DNA of 64,000 nt from DAOTXR01 sp034435375 (GTDB lineage Bacteria; Chloroflexota; Anaerolineae; Aggregatilineales; UBA3940). Numbering within the stretch: the stretch's first letter is position 1; every line of letters starts with the position of its first letter. Positions 52,248 to 62,931 of the stretch are shown here, one piece after another. The stretch covers positions 62,001 to 126,000 of the forward strand of contig DAOTXR010000048.1 of NCBI GenBank assembly GCA_034435375.1, given 5' to 3'. The notes under the pieces were generated by a model. The model saw nothing but the letters and a program-made list of their open reading frames with translations, was not told the origin of the DNA and did not search any database. The translations under genes were made by a program, and so were the position numbers.

Positions 52248-54173
52248 TCAATCGCCTGGTGCAGCAGCGACACGGCCCATGGCGGGCGCCGGGCTACCCT
52301 CAGCCTCGTAGCGGAACTGGCTCACGTACAGATCGTAATATGCGCCTTGCTGTGCTAACAGCTCGGCGTGCGTGCCGCGCTCGACGATCTGACCGTCCTG
52401 TAACATCAGCACCAGATCGGCGTTACGGATGGTGCTCAGACGGTGAGCAATGACGAAGCTCGTTCGTCCTCTGAGTAGTTGTTCCAGCGCTTTCTGGATT
52501 AGGCGCTCCGTGCGTGTGTCAACGCTGGAGGTCGCCTCGTCCAGGATCAGAATACGCGGGTTCTTGAGCGCAGCGCGTGCGATGGCAATCAACTGGCGCT
52601 GGCCTTGACTAAGACCTGTGCCGCGCTCACCCAGAATGGTCTGGTAACCCTCCGGCAACCGCTCGATGAACGAGTCTGCTGAGACTAACTTGGCTGCCGC
52701 GATCACCTCTTCGTCTGTAGCATCCAGCCGGCCATAGCGGATGTTGCTCATGACCGTGTCTGAGAACAGAAATGTATCTTGCAGCACGATGCCAATCTGG
52801 CTGCGCAGGCTGGCAAGAGTCACGTCGCGCACATCGATGCCATCGATCGTGACTGCTCCACTGGATACGTCGTAGAAGCGTGGAATCAGGTTAATGATGG
52901 TTGTTTTGCCTGCCCCGGTCGGCCCGACGATGGCGATGGTTTGGCCAGGCTGTGCCTCGAAGCTGATCCCACGCAGGACAGGCACAGCCGACTCGTACTC
53001 CATCTTGACATTGTCAAACTGCACTCTGCCTGTGATAGGTGGTAGCTCGACGGCATCGGGCTTGTCTATGATGTCGACAGGCACGTCCAATAGGCCAAAG
53101 ATGCGTTCGCCGCCAGCGATGGCGTTTTGGATGTTTGTCCATAGTACAGCAATCTGCTGGATGGGCTGATTAAAGCGCTGGACATACTGCAAGAAGGTAA
53201 ACACCATGCCCAGTGAGATCACTGACGTACCCAGCAGCGGCTGGTTGCGCAGCACCGATAGCCCGCCAATGACCACCACCAGCGCCAGGGCAACATATCC
53301 CAGTGCCTCCAACGATGGATTCAAAGCACTGGTGAAGCTGGCTGCGCGGACATTTGCATCGCGGTTGGCTGCATTCGTCTCGCGGAAACGCTCGATGCTC
53401 TCGTCTTCGCGGCTGAAAGCCTGCACTTCGCGCGCCCCGGCGATACTCTCTTGCAATTCGGCATTGACGCTGCCCATTTGTTGGCGGCTCTTGCGATATG
53501 CCCTGCGGGCCATACTCGAAAAGTAGACTGTCACGGCGACCATGAAAGGCACCACAGCCATGCTGAGCAGGGCGTATGGCAGGTTGGCCTGAAGCATCTT
53601 GACGATGATCCAGCCAATGAGCAGCACGCCGCTGATCACATTGAGCAGCGCGAAGCTGAACGCCTGCTGGATGGCGTCGCTATCGGCGGTGATGCGGGTC
53701 ATTAGATCGCCCGCTTCGTGTGTGGCATAGTAGCCCAGCGATAGGCGGTGAAGTTGCCGGAAGACATCCTGGCGCATCCTCCGCAATGTATGATTGCCTG
53801 TCCAGCTCATGGCATAGAAAGCCAGACCGTTCATCAGTGAGCCGGTCACAAATAGACCCAGCAATGCCAATGTGATCTGTCCCAGGCCAGCCAGCTTGAC
53901 ATCCACGCTGGCATTGGAGTCCACCTCAGCCCACCAGCACGTGTCGCTGTTTGGCTGCGGGAAAAGATAACAATCCACCGCCTGGCCGATCAACTCTGGG
54001 GAGGTGACCTGAGTCCAGGTCGAAACGCCGATCAGGATCAGCGCTATGGCTGCCCCAACCCAATATTTTCCAAAATACTGGCCGAAACGGGCCAGCGTTG
54101 CCCCGACCTTCTTCGGCTTAGATGCTTCCTGATCCATCATGCGGCGCGGGCCGCCAAATCCACCGTGTAGCAT
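52248..54173 (-). CDS. ABC exporter half-transporter, catalytically canonical NBD
   Basis: 641 residues: six-helix ABC-type-1 transmembrane domain (about 30-340), then NBD (about 370-615). Walker A GPTGAGKTT and Walker B ILILDEATSS carry the catalytic Glu; the switch IAHRLST carries His; the signature is the variant LSQGQ. An insertion of about 30 residues sits between TM1 and TM2. It pairs with the product of 54179-56128 as a heterodimer. It begins 5 nt after that gene. Confidence 0.93.
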   Translation of the reverse strand: MLHGGFGGPRRMMDQEASKPKKVGATLARFGQYFGKYWVGAAIALILIGVSTWTQVTSPELIGQAVDCYLFPQPNSDTCWWAEVDSNASVDVKLAGLGQITLALLGLFVTGSLMNGLAFYAMSWTGNHTLRRMRQDVFRQLHRLSLGYYATHEAGDLMTRITADSDAIQQAFSFALLNVISGVLLIGWIIVKMLQANLPYALLSMAVVPFMVAVTVYFSSMARRAYRKSRQQMGSVNAELQESIAGAREVQAFSREDESIERFRETNAANRDANVRAASFTSALNPSLEALGYVALALVVVIGGLSVLRNQPLLGTSVISLGMVFTFLQYVQRFNQPIQQIAVLWTNIQNAIAGGERIFGLLDVPVDIIDKPDAVELPPITGRVQFDNVKMEYESAVPVLRGISFEAQPGQTIAIVGPTGAGKTTIINLIPRFYDVSSGAVTIDGIDVRDVTLASLRSQIGIVLQDTFLFSDTVMSNIRYGRLDATDEEVIAAAKLVSADSFIERLPEGYQTILGERGTGLSQGQRQLIAIARAALKNPRILILDEATSSVDTRTERLIQKALEQLLRGRTSFVIAHRLSTIRNADLVLMLQDGQIVERGTHAELLAQQGAYYDLYVSQFRYEAEGSPAPAMGRVAAAPGD

Positions 54174-54178
54174 CGCGG

Positions 54179-56128
<1,950 letters not shown>

Positions 56129-56140
56129 CCTTCAAGTCTT

Positions 56141-56674
56141 TTAACTTGCTCCCTCTGTTGGACCGACTGCAGCATTTATTCCGGCGTGAGCCTCCAGTCT
56201 GACCTTCACCTCACGCAGGATGTTTTCACCATCTGGCATATGGCGCACGACTTCACGCAGCAGTTCCAGAAGCTGCCGGCTATGATCAGGCCCTAACACA
56301 GAGAGACTCTCAAGTAGGGGGTCGCTACTGTCCACGGCTGGCACATGCAAGATCACTTCGCGTCCCCGCTCGGTAAGTCCAATGGGCGCACGGCGACGGT
56401 CGGCAGGATCGCGTTGGCGTCGAGCCAGCCCTTTGCGCTCCAGCGCGTCGACTGCCGGCACAAGTGTGGAGGGCGTGAGCCTGAACTTGCGACTCAACTC
56501 GCTGATGGTCAGGTCTTCGAAGCTGAGCGCCAGCATGATGCCGAATTGCAAGTGGCTCAGGCCGCCACAGTGAGTTTCGAGGCGTTGTTCCAGCGCCTCG
56601 CCGGCCACCTTGGTGATGATGGCCGTTAGGAAGCGTATCTCAATGGCAGCGGCGTGCAGTTCATCGACGGACAT
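56141..56674 (-). CDS. MarR-family transcriptional regulator
   Basis: 177 residues from ATG 56674. The winged-helix region includes LTISELSRKFRLTPSTLVPA (about 53-72) and the wing RRQRDPADRRRAPIGLTERG. First gene of a marR-ABC-ABC operon and probably an autorepressor acting on the palindrome 15 nt upstream. No ribosome-binding site is seen, so translation may be leaderless or weak. Inducer probably a substrate of the exporter. Confidence 0.9.
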   Translation of the reverse strand: MSVDELHAAAIEIRFLTAIITKVAGEALEQRLETHCGGLSHLQFGIMLALSFEDLTISELSRKFRLTPSTLVPAVDALERKGLARRQRDPADRRRAPIGLTERGREVILHVPAVDSSDPLLESLSVLGPDHSRQLLELLREVVRHMPDGENILREVKVRLEAHAGINAAVGPTEGAS

Positions 56675-56688
56675 AAGTACGCGAATAT

Positions 56689-56700
56689 TTCGTATACGAA
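56689..56700. promoter_or_regulatory. Probable MarR operator
   Basis: The perfect 12-bp palindrome TTCGTATACGAA sits 15 nt upstream of the marR start codon, where it would overlap the promoter core. Confidence 0.55.
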
Positions 56701-56964
56701 GTAACGATTGTTTGAGTATAGCTGGCAGGCAACAGGAGTTCAAACCCTGGCACAGAAAATGGGCGGTACCACCCCGATTAGACTGTCAACAGGCAGATGG
56801 TAGGGGAGCACTACGAGCAGAGCGAGCAGAGGCAAAACCACGACTTGAGGCTCATTGGCGCTCACTCCAGTGGGTTTTTGGAGTGTGCCCACCGAACCCT
56901 CCTTCGACCTCGTGCAGGCCACTTGCCATGGCGATTTGCCTCTGTAACGCAAGATGGCCTATCG

Positions 56965-56995
56965 CCCGCTCCCCGTGGTGAGGCCGGAGAGCGGG
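56965..56995. terminator. Hairpin after the ECF sigma/anti-sigma genes
   Basis: CCCGCTCCCC pairs with GGAGAGCGGG (one G-U) around an 11-nt loop, 11 nt after the anti-sigma stop. No T tract. Confidence 0.45.
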
Positions 56996-57005
56996 CTGGG
57001 TGATG

Positions 57006-57581
57006 TCAGGCCCGCTGCGCGGACATCTCTGCCGCGGCGAGAGCTTTAAACCCTTCTCGCAACCCGATCCAGGTTGAGGCCAACACAAGCGCCGTTAGCA
57101 CCACTGCCAACGCCGCGGGTTCCGAAATCAGATAATCTAGCCAGTCATGAAGGGCGCCGAGGGCAAACAAGGCCCCATGCCGAATCATGTCCAGGAGATA
57201 CAAGGCATAGCTCAGCACTGTCCCTACCACTGGCGTATTCAGCAGTGGGCGGTACAGTCCCAGCACCAAGAACAAGATTGGGGCGCTAACACTCACAGCC
57301 GCTGCTAGCGAGATCAGGATGAAACCCCCCACAGCCCAGGGATACCAGCGCCGCCGATTCTCGTAGATCTGGATGCGTGCAGCTACCTGAGCAGCCAAGT
57401 TCACCGGCGGTGTAAGCAAAACTGGGTTGGTCAGAGTCTTGTTGAGCCATGTCATGTTTCGCCAGGTATCCGCGCAGGCGCAACATGTCTGCAGATGCTG
57501 GCGAAGCTCCTGCTGCTCGTCCTCACCCAGTTCCCCGTCCAGTGACAGGCTAATCATGAGATCGTAAGGGCTGTGTGCCAT
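57006..57581 (-). CDS. Zinc-finger anti-sigma factor, membrane-bound
   Basis: 191 residues. An N-terminal zf-HC2 domain has the HxxxCxxC signature (RQHLQTCCACADTW, about 28-41). Two to three membrane helices follow (about 82-110, 118-135, 150-172) and a short cytoplasmic or external tail. It starts 2 nt after the sigma stop with GGAGGG upstream. It should hold the cognate ECF sigma factor inactive at the membrane until a signal releases it. Confidence 0.88.
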   Translation of the reverse strand: MAHSPYDLMISLSLDGELGEDEQQELRQHLQTCCACADTWRNMTWLNKTLTNPVLLTPPVNLAAQVAARIQIYENRRRWYPWAVGGFILISLAAAVSVSAPILFLVLGLYRPLLNTPVVGTVLSYALYLLDMIRHGALFALGALHDWLDYLISEPAALAVVLTALVLASTWIGLREGFKALAAAEMSAQRA

Positions 57582-57583
57582 GA

Positions 57584-58165
57584 TTATGCGCCCTCCATCA
57601 CAGCAATCAACTCAGGTCTATTATCGGCAAGCAACTTCTCTGCTAACATCTGGCGTGCCCGAAACAGACGGGATTTGATTGCACTTTCTGTCGTGTCCAG
57701 CGCATCGGCTATCTCCGCATATGACATATCATACCAGTAACGCAAAACTACTGCTGCCCGGTACTCTGGAGCCAATCCATCCAGCAGGAGCTGAATGGCA
57801 ACACTGCGCTCGTGGTTGATCGCAGTATCTTCTGGTTCCGGCTCATTGCTGCTCAGGGCCGGGTGTGGAGGTAACGGCTCATCCAATGAGAGCCAGGTCA
57901 ACCGCCGTTTACGAATACGGTCAATGCAGTAGTTGGATGCAATTGAGAGCAGCCACGTTTTGAACGGGCGGGACGGATCGTAGCGCCGCATGTGCTGATA
58001 CGCTCTGAGAAATGCCTCCTGGGCGGCATCCTCTGCTTCGCGTGCATTGCCGAGCATCCGATACGTCAGGTTATAGACGGATTGCTGGTATGCCTCCACC
58101 AGCTCAGCGAAAGCCGCCTGGTTGCCGCCCAGAACTGCGGCCACCAGTTCTTGATCTGTACTCAC
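57584..58165 (-). CDS. ECF-type RNA polymerase sigma factor (SigW-like)
   Basis: 193 residues. Region 2 (DAAQEAFLRAYQHMRRYDPS...FKTWLLSIASNYCIDRIRKR) and region 4 (LAPEYRAAVVLRYWYDMSYAEIADAL, split by Tyr-rich helix) are intact. GTG start at 58165. Paired with its own zf-HC2 anti-sigma factor, the standard envelope-stress arrangement. Confidence 0.93.
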   Translation of the reverse strand: MSTDQELVAAVLGGNQAAFAELVEAYQQSVYNLTYRMLGNAREAEDAAQEAFLRAYQHMRRYDPSRPFKTWLLSIASNYCIDRIRKRRLTWLSLDEPLPPHPALSSNEPEPEDTAINHERSVAIQLLLDGLAPEYRAAVVLRYWYDMSYAEIADALDTTESAIKSRLFRARQMLAEKLLADNRPELIAVMEGA

Positions 58166-58338
58166 GCTTCACCCGCTTACTCAATGTTCTCCCGCAAGCC
58201 CGGCCCTATGGCAATGGGAAATGGGACGGGTCTCTTCACTACATCTACGCAATTATAGCCTGCCAGGTTGCAGGCCAACCGCCGAAAGGGAGTCAAATGG
58301 CCCACTGTTGCCCAATTATATGACGGGTGTAACAAGCT

Positions 58339-58546
58339 GAGATCAGCCAGATGGCCTGTTCAGAGACTGCTCGTATCTGTTTTGGGGCGATGGTTCTACC
58401 GTAGGCTTTCCGTAGGGGAAACGTATGCACAGCGGCAAGGTCGTAGAACAGGACCCGCTTACTATGTAAATGAAGGGCGAAAATCTCTTCTTCTCCTCCT
58501 TTTAAATGAGAGCCGGGTTCGGCGTGCCCGGCTCTCTTTGTTGTTT
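58339..58546 (+). ncRNA. Candidate structured non-coding RNA, about 200 nt
   Basis: A possible promoter (TTGCCC 58308-58313, 16 nt, TAACAA 58330-58335) precedes it and an intrinsic terminator ends it. Long-range pairings: GAGAT (58339-58343) with ATCTC (58483-58487), GTTCTAC (58393-58399) with GTAGAAC (58443-58449), and TTTCC (58407-58411) with GGAAA (58417-58421). A closing stem, an internal loop and an apical stem in about 200 nt recall 6S RNA, but I could not match the 6S consensus. It is not a tRNA, tmRNA, SRP or RNase P RNA by eye. Confidence 0.35.
58508..58546 (+). terminator. Intrinsic terminator
   Basis: GAGAGCCGGG pairs with CCCGGCTCTC (58508-58536) followed by TTTGTTGTTT. It is stronger on the plus strand than on the minus strand, where holA ends 12 nt away. 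Confidence 0.75.
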
Positions 58547-58557
58547 CCTGTTGCGAG

Positions 58558-59598
58558 TTAGGTCCGGGCTGCTAGCCTGGCAATCAGGGTTTCTAGCGCC
58601 AACGTGGGTGTCTTGATGCCGGTCTTCATTTCCAGATCTGTGGCCAATAGCAGGCGGTAGATGCGTTCGAGCATCTCAAGCGAGTAGTGTCGGGTCTGCG
58701 TCGCGATCTTCTGCGCGACATACCCGCTCTTGAGATGCGCGACCTGGGCTGCCATTGTGACCGTCTCGCCAGCGTCAAGCTGTTCTTTCATCAGCATAAG
58801 CAGCCGGAACTGACGCACGATCATGCCAAAAATGCGGAGCGGATCATCGCCCTCGTCGAGCAATTGACGCAGCAAATGCAATGCGACTTCCCCATTGCGC
58901 TGGCCCAGTGCGTCGACCATTTCAAAGATGTTGGCTTCTGGGGTGTAGGGTGTCAGTCGATCAACATCCTGGCTACTGATAGGCCGTTGTCCGTTGGTGT
59001 AGGCTGCAAGTTTGGCCAGCTCTGCATCGGCCAGCGTCAGGTCGTCGCCTACACGTGTGATGAGCAGATGGGCCGCCGCCGGTTCTATAGTTGCCCCGTA
59101 GTGCGCCGCCCGCTCAGCAACCCAGCGTTGCTTCTGCCGGACGTTGCCCGGCACGTCGAAAGCCAGCACCTTACCGCGTGGATCACGCTCGACAATACTG
59201 ACTAGTTTCCTGAGCGCCTGGCGACGTGCGGCTTTGCGTTTTTGCTCCCCTGGAGAGTCCCCGGCTCGATCGGTTTGGAGAGCAGTCTCGACGAACACCA
59301 ACCGTGCCCAGTCAGGCAGTGCAGACAGTACACGCGGCAGATCGTCTATCAGTGCACGCCCATTTGCAGAGTCGGTTAGATTGTCGATCAAGACCAGGCG
59401 GGTATCGGCTAGGAAAGGCAGAGTTCCAGCAGCCGACTGGATGTCACCCAGTTGTGCTGACTCCCCATCCAGCCGGATCGTGTTGAGGTCAGCAGTGGTG
59501 GGGTCAGTGACAGTGGCGCGGAATGCGGCCAGCCGCTCACGAAGCGCCGGCTCGTCCTCGCCGTAAAAGACGTAGACGACGGGAGTAGGGCTGCTCAT
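58558..59598 (-). CDS. holA: DNA polymerase III delta subunit
   Basis: 346 residues, usual length. The N-terminal AAA-like domain has VYVFYGEDEPALRERL and LPFLADTRLVLIDNLTD; the central and C-terminal collar-type helical domains follow (PYTPEANIFEMVDALGQRN near 220). It opens the sliding clamp within the clamp loader. It overlaps the HAD gene by 4 nt, the last of a four-gene minus-strand unit. The partner delta' gene is only about 2.3 kb away on the opposite strand. Confidence 0.93.
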   Translation of the reverse strand: MSSPTPVVYVFYGEDEPALRERLAAFRATVTDPTTADLNTIRLDGESAQLGDIQSAAGTLPFLADTRLVLIDNLTDSANGRALIDDLPRVLSALPDWARLVFVETALQTDRAGDSPGEQKRKAARRQALRKLVSIVERDPRGKVLAFDVPGNVRQKQRWVAERAAHYGATIEPAAAHLLITRVGDDLTLADAELAKLAAYTNGQRPISSQDVDRLTPYTPEANIFEMVDALGQRNGEVALHLLRQLLDEGDDPLRIFGMIVRQFRLLMLMKEQLDAGETVTMAAQVAHLKSGYVAQKIATQTRHYSLEMLERIYRLLLATDLEMKTGIKTPTLALETLIARLAART

Positions 59599-60362
59599 TT
59601 CGATCGCGCGTCTAACCGCTGCAAAACGTTGGGCAGCTCTGGCAACTCGTCAATGATGGCATCTGGAACCACACTGTCCAGTTCCGTGACAATGTACGGC
59701 GATCGTATCAGGATGCCTGCCATGCCAACATTTTGAGCGCCTGCTATGTCCACGTCAGATCGGTCACCCACATACACTGCCTGCTTTGGCGAGATAGACA
59801 GTTCGTCAAGCACCCGATGAAAGATTGAGGGGTGCGGCTTTGCGAAAGGCATATTGCATGAGTAAATGCGAAGAGGCAGAAATTCGAGCAATCCTTGCTC
59901 GGCCAGGTGACGATCGTGGAGGTCAGCTGCCCACCATGTGTTGGAAATCAACGACAGCTGGTAGCCAGCTTCACGGAGGTTTCGAAGCGTATCGACTACC
60001 CCCAGACGTGGCGTGACTGTCTCGTCTATGGTGCGGTAAAAATCTTGGCGAGCATCGCTCCACTGATCCTCGGAGAGTTGAATGCCCAGTTCGACTAGGG
60101 CGTTGCGGATGGGCGCTTCGATGGTGTCGCCGAGCATCTCTCGCACACCAGCCTGGTAAGCCTGAGCTATGTAGCTGTTGATGGTTTCGATAGCTTTGTC
60201 CGATGCGGGGAGACGAATTCCAAGCTCTGCCAGGCGTGCCAGCATTGATCGCAGCCCTTCCTGCGTAACACGCCGAAATGGGCGTTGGGGATCGTTCTCT
60301 TGGGGATCATGGTAGTGGAGTAGAGTCCCACCCAAGTCAAAGATGACTGCTCTAAGTGCCAT
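59595..60362 (-). CDS. HAD-superfamily hydrolase (lacking the second motif-I Asp)
   Basis: 255 residues. Motif I is FDLGGTLLH: the nucleophile Asp9 is present but the usual second Asp is Gly. Motif II LSLISNTW, motif III Lys in FAKPHPSIFH, motif IV VGDRSDVDIAGAQ. An alpha-helical cap (about 20-110) places it among HAD subfamily I phosphatases. Substrate unknown. Overlaps the preceding HAD gene by 11 nt. Confidence 0.88.
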   Translation of the reverse strand: MALRAVIFDLGGTLLHYHDPQENDPQRPFRRVTQEGLRSMLARLAELGIRLPASDKAIETINSYIAQAYQAGVREMLGDTIEAPIRNALVELGIQLSEDQWSDARQDFYRTIDETVTPRLGVVDTLRNLREAGYQLSLISNTWWAADLHDRHLAEQGLLEFLPLRIYSCNMPFAKPHPSIFHRVLDELSISPKQAVYVGDRSDVDIAGAQNVGMAGILIRSPYIVTELDSVVPDAIIDELPELPNVLQRLDARSK

Positions 60363-61122
60363 GGAGTTGCCGCCAGTTTGGATACCAGATGTCTAGAGTT
60401 TTTAACAGATCGCTCAGCGAATCGATGATGGCGTTCGGCCTCACCGAGTCAACAGGGGTGTCAGGCTCGCGACGGACCCACACTGCACGCATCCCGGCAG
60501 ACTGTGCACCCACCACATCGTCATACAGGCGGTCACCGACGAAAACGGCTTCGTCAGAAGCGACCCCCAATCTCTCCAATGCCACCTCGAACGGGCGTGG
60601 ATGAGGCTTCAAATGCCCCACGTCACCGGCTGTCAGCCGTACATCTAGCAGGTCGATCAGCCCCAGAGCTTGAAGCTCCCGGTCGCGCATCCACATGGGT
60701 GATGAGGCATTGGTGATCAGACCTGTCCGCAGTCCGGCGGCACGCAGTGTGCGCAGCACAGGCACCGTATCTTTGAATAGACACACTCCAGGGAGCAGGT
60801 CCCAGGCAAAAATGCGCTGGAGGTGATCCAGGTCGATGGTTTCGACGGTCAGCTCCAAAGCGACGCACATAGCTCGCAACACATCGATCTGGCGCGGAGC
60901 GATCCAATCAGGAGGGGCAGCTGCCGCCCAGGCCCGCTGGTTGTGTTCGTTGTATACGTCAATTACGACCTCCAGGGCAGGCAGTGAGTGCCCCAACACT
61001 TGCAGATGCTCATATACTGGGCGCATGTGTGTCCGCCGCACTTCGCGCCAGTCGGGAATGTGCTTGCTCCAGTCGAGGAGTGTGTCGTCCATGTCGAATA
61101 CGATGGCTCTTAACATCGTCAA
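60352..61122 (-). CDS. HAD-superfamily hydrolase
   Basis: 256 residues. Motif I VFDMDDTLLDW with both Asp residues, motif II GLITNASS, motif III Lys in GHLKPHPRPFE, motif IV FVGDRLYDDVVGAQ. A helical cap domain lies between motifs I and II. Probably a small-molecule phosphatase. The two tandem HAD proteins are paralogues with overlapping genes. Confidence 0.9.
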   Translation of the reverse strand: MTMLRAIVFDMDDTLLDWSKHIPDWREVRRTHMRPVYEHLQVLGHSLPALEVVIDVYNEHNQRAWAAAAPPDWIAPRQIDVLRAMCVALELTVETIDLDHLQRIFAWDLLPGVCLFKDTVPVLRTLRAAGLRTGLITNASSPMWMRDRELQALGLIDLLDVRLTAGDVGHLKPHPRPFEVALERLGVASDEAVFVGDRLYDDVVGAQSAGMRAVWVRREPDTPVDSVRPNAIIDSLSDLLKTLDIWYPNWRQLHGT

Positions 61123-61129
61123 CAGCTCA

Positions 61130-61705
61130 TTACTCGGAGTTGTCTGTTGGTTGCTGCACTACGTCTACGGTCCTCAGGAAAGAGGCGCACAGTAGAATCG
61201 CAAGTGCGCTCAGACCGTCGGCAATCTCACCGCGTAGGGCCATTTGCCACACCTGTGCGGCTGGCAGAACGTGCCGCTCCATGGCTTCGCTTGGCTCGCG
61301 GGCGGGCTTATCCAGTGTCACTCCCTGCGCCAGGAACACATGGGCCACTTCGGTGCCAATGCCCGGCATCACACAAAAGGTCGCCACAGGTTCGAGGTGT
61401 TCAGCATGGCCACCGACTTCTTCATTCAGTTCCTGCTGGGCTGCCTCGGCTGGCGTCTTGCCCGGCTCGATGCTGCCCGCAGGAACCTCCCACTGCCAGC
61501 GGCGCAGAGTATATCGATAGTTGCGGATCAGCACTACCGCGCGGTCGTGGGTGAGAGGGACAACAAACACCGAGTCGGGTTTCTCGATCACTACGTAGGT
61601 GCCCTGGCTACCATCTGGAAAACGCACCAGGTCCTCACGCAACGCATACCAGGGACTGCTCCACACCCTGCGTGAGCTGAGCGTTACATAAGGATCATCG
61701 GACAC
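61130..61705 (-). CDS. NUDIX hydrolase (ADP-ribose pyrophosphatase-like)
   Basis: 191 residues. NUDIX box region GSIEPGKTPAEAAQQELNEE (about residues 76-95). The metal-binding Glu residues of the ELNEE core are kept, but the first Glu of the consensus is Lys and the conserved Arg is Gln. N-terminal strand VVIEKPDSVFVVPL and the overall layout fit ADP-ribose/ADP-sugar pyrophosphatases. First gene of the NUDIX-HAD-HAD-holA run. Confidence 0.88.
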   Translation of the reverse strand: MSDDPYVTLSSRRVWSSPWYALREDLVRFPDGSQGTYVVIEKPDSVFVVPLTHDRAVVLIRNYRYTLRRWQWEVPAGSIEPGKTPAEAAQQELNEEVGGHAEHLEPVATFCVMPGIGTEVAHVFLAQGVTLDKPAREPSEAMERHVLPAAQVWQMALRGEIADGLSALAILLCASFLRTVDVVQQPTDNSE

Positions 61706-61860
61706 GGGAACAGATCACCTTTCTGGCAGGCTAAGCAGTCAGCATGAGATGGGGTGGAACCTCAGCAGATAATCGAATTGTATCACGTGTCGGCAGACCG
61801 GTGCCACCATGTCAATGGAGTCATCATTGGCCGCGCTTCGCGGCGCTCTGGCCCATCGAG

Positions 61861-61866
61861 TACAAT
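61861..61866 (+). promoter_or_regulatory. -10 element giving a leaderless holB mRNA
   Basis: TACAAT ends seven bases before the holB ATG, the same spacing as at the GNAT gene. No ribosome-binding site and no clear -35; a CCGCG-CTT-CGCGG hairpin sequence occupies 61831-61843. Confidence 0.5.
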
Positions 61867-61873
61867 AGGGCAC

Positions 61874-62857
61874 ATGAGCATCTATGGCGACAACTGGGGG
61901 CTGATTGGCCATGAATGGGCAGTTAACCTGCTGAGAACACAGGTAGCCAGAGGGCAGGTCGGCCATGCCTACCTGATCACGGGTGTGGCTCAGATCGGCA
62001 AGACAACGCTGGCAATGCGTTTTGCCCAGGCTATGAACTGCACTGCCCACCTGCCTCCTTGTGGTACCTGCCGCTCCTGTGATCTGTTCGAGCGTGGCGT
62101 GCACCCCGATATGTTGATGATCTCCCCGGAGGGTCGATCAATCCGGATCGAAGCTATCCGTGACTTGCAAAACGTGTTATCCCTCCAGCCCTATGAGGCA
62201 CGTTATCGTGTCGCCCTCATTCTCAACATTCAGCAAGCTACTGACCAAGCTGCCGACTCGCTCCTTAAGACGCTCGAGGAGCCGCCCTCAGCCACCCGTT
62301 TGCTGCTCACTGCCGAGGCCGTCGAGGCAGTCCGCCCGACTATCGTCTCACGCTGTCGTGTGATCCCATTGCGGCCCGCGCCGGGAGCACCCATTGAGGA
62401 GGCTCTGCGGCGACTCGGAATGGCGCCGGAGAAAGCGCATGTCGTGGCCAGGTTGTCAGGTGGCCGGCCTGGCTGGGCTTTGACGGTTGCTCAGTCGCCT
62501 CAGGTACTTGAACAGCGTGCTCAGGTCGTCCACGAAATGCTGACCGTACTGCGCGGTGACCGCAGCGTGCGATTCAGCTACAGCGAGGAGATCGCAGGAC
62601 GTGATTGGCTGCCCTTGATTCTCGACACCTGGCAAAGCTGGTGGCGTGATGTGCTACTGCTGGCCGAGGGGAGCGGCGTGAGGCTGGTGAATGAGGATTA
62701 CTGGGGCGACCTGCAGTGGTTGGCCGGGCAGATCAGCCCCCAGCAAGCGCGACAAGCTCTAAGATCGGTCCGCAGCACTATCGACGCCCTGGATCAAAAT
62801 GCCAACACCCGTCTGGCGTTAGATGTGATGCTGCTCGATATGCCATATGTCAGCTGA
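61874..62857 (+). CDS. holB: DNA polymerase III delta' subunit
   Basis: 327 residues from ATG 61874, where family similarity begins (GLIGHEWAVNLLRTQ). P-loop-like GVAQIGKTTLAMRFAQ, the zinc module CGTCRSCDLFERGVHPD (about 60-76 with an earlier Cys), and the conserved ADSLLKTLEEPPSATRLLLT with the SRC motif (IVSRCRVIPL). The upstream open frame to 61754 lacks any start signal. Delta' is the stator of the clamp loader. Confidence 0.94.
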   Translation: MSIYGDNWGLIGHEWAVNLLRTQVARGQVGHAYLITGVAQIGKTTLAMRFAQAMNCTAHLPPCGTCRSCDLFERGVHPDMLMISPEGRSIRIEAIRDLQNVLSLQPYEARYRVALILNIQQATDQAADSLLKTLEEPPSATRLLLTAEAVEAVRPTIVSRCRVIPLRPAPGAPIEEALRRLGMAPEKAHVVARLSGGRPGWALTVAQSPQVLEQRAQVVHEMLTVLRGDRSVRFSYSEEIAGRDWLPLILDTWQSWWRDVLLLAEGSGVRLVNEDYWGDLQWLAGQISPQQARQALRSVRSTIDALDQNANTRLALDVMLLDMPYVS

Positions 62858-62931
62858 CGTCAGTGGAGAACTCTGGACACAGTGTGTCCGAAGCAGCTCC
62901 GCAGGGCTGTCTACCCCATGATCAGGATGTA

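Noticed and set aside
56761..56776. T-box-like core GGGTGGTACCGC on the minus strand upstream of marR
   Set aside because: It matches the T-box consensus over 12 bases, but no terminator follows, no Stem I could be seen in the 230 nt upstream, and the downstream gene is a MarR regulator. A decayed T-box or chance; not annotated.
58268..58561. 97-codon plus-strand ORF across the ncRNA candidate
   Set aside because: No ribosome-binding site, unnatural composition with a Leu run and Arg clusters, and it runs through the terminator hairpin.
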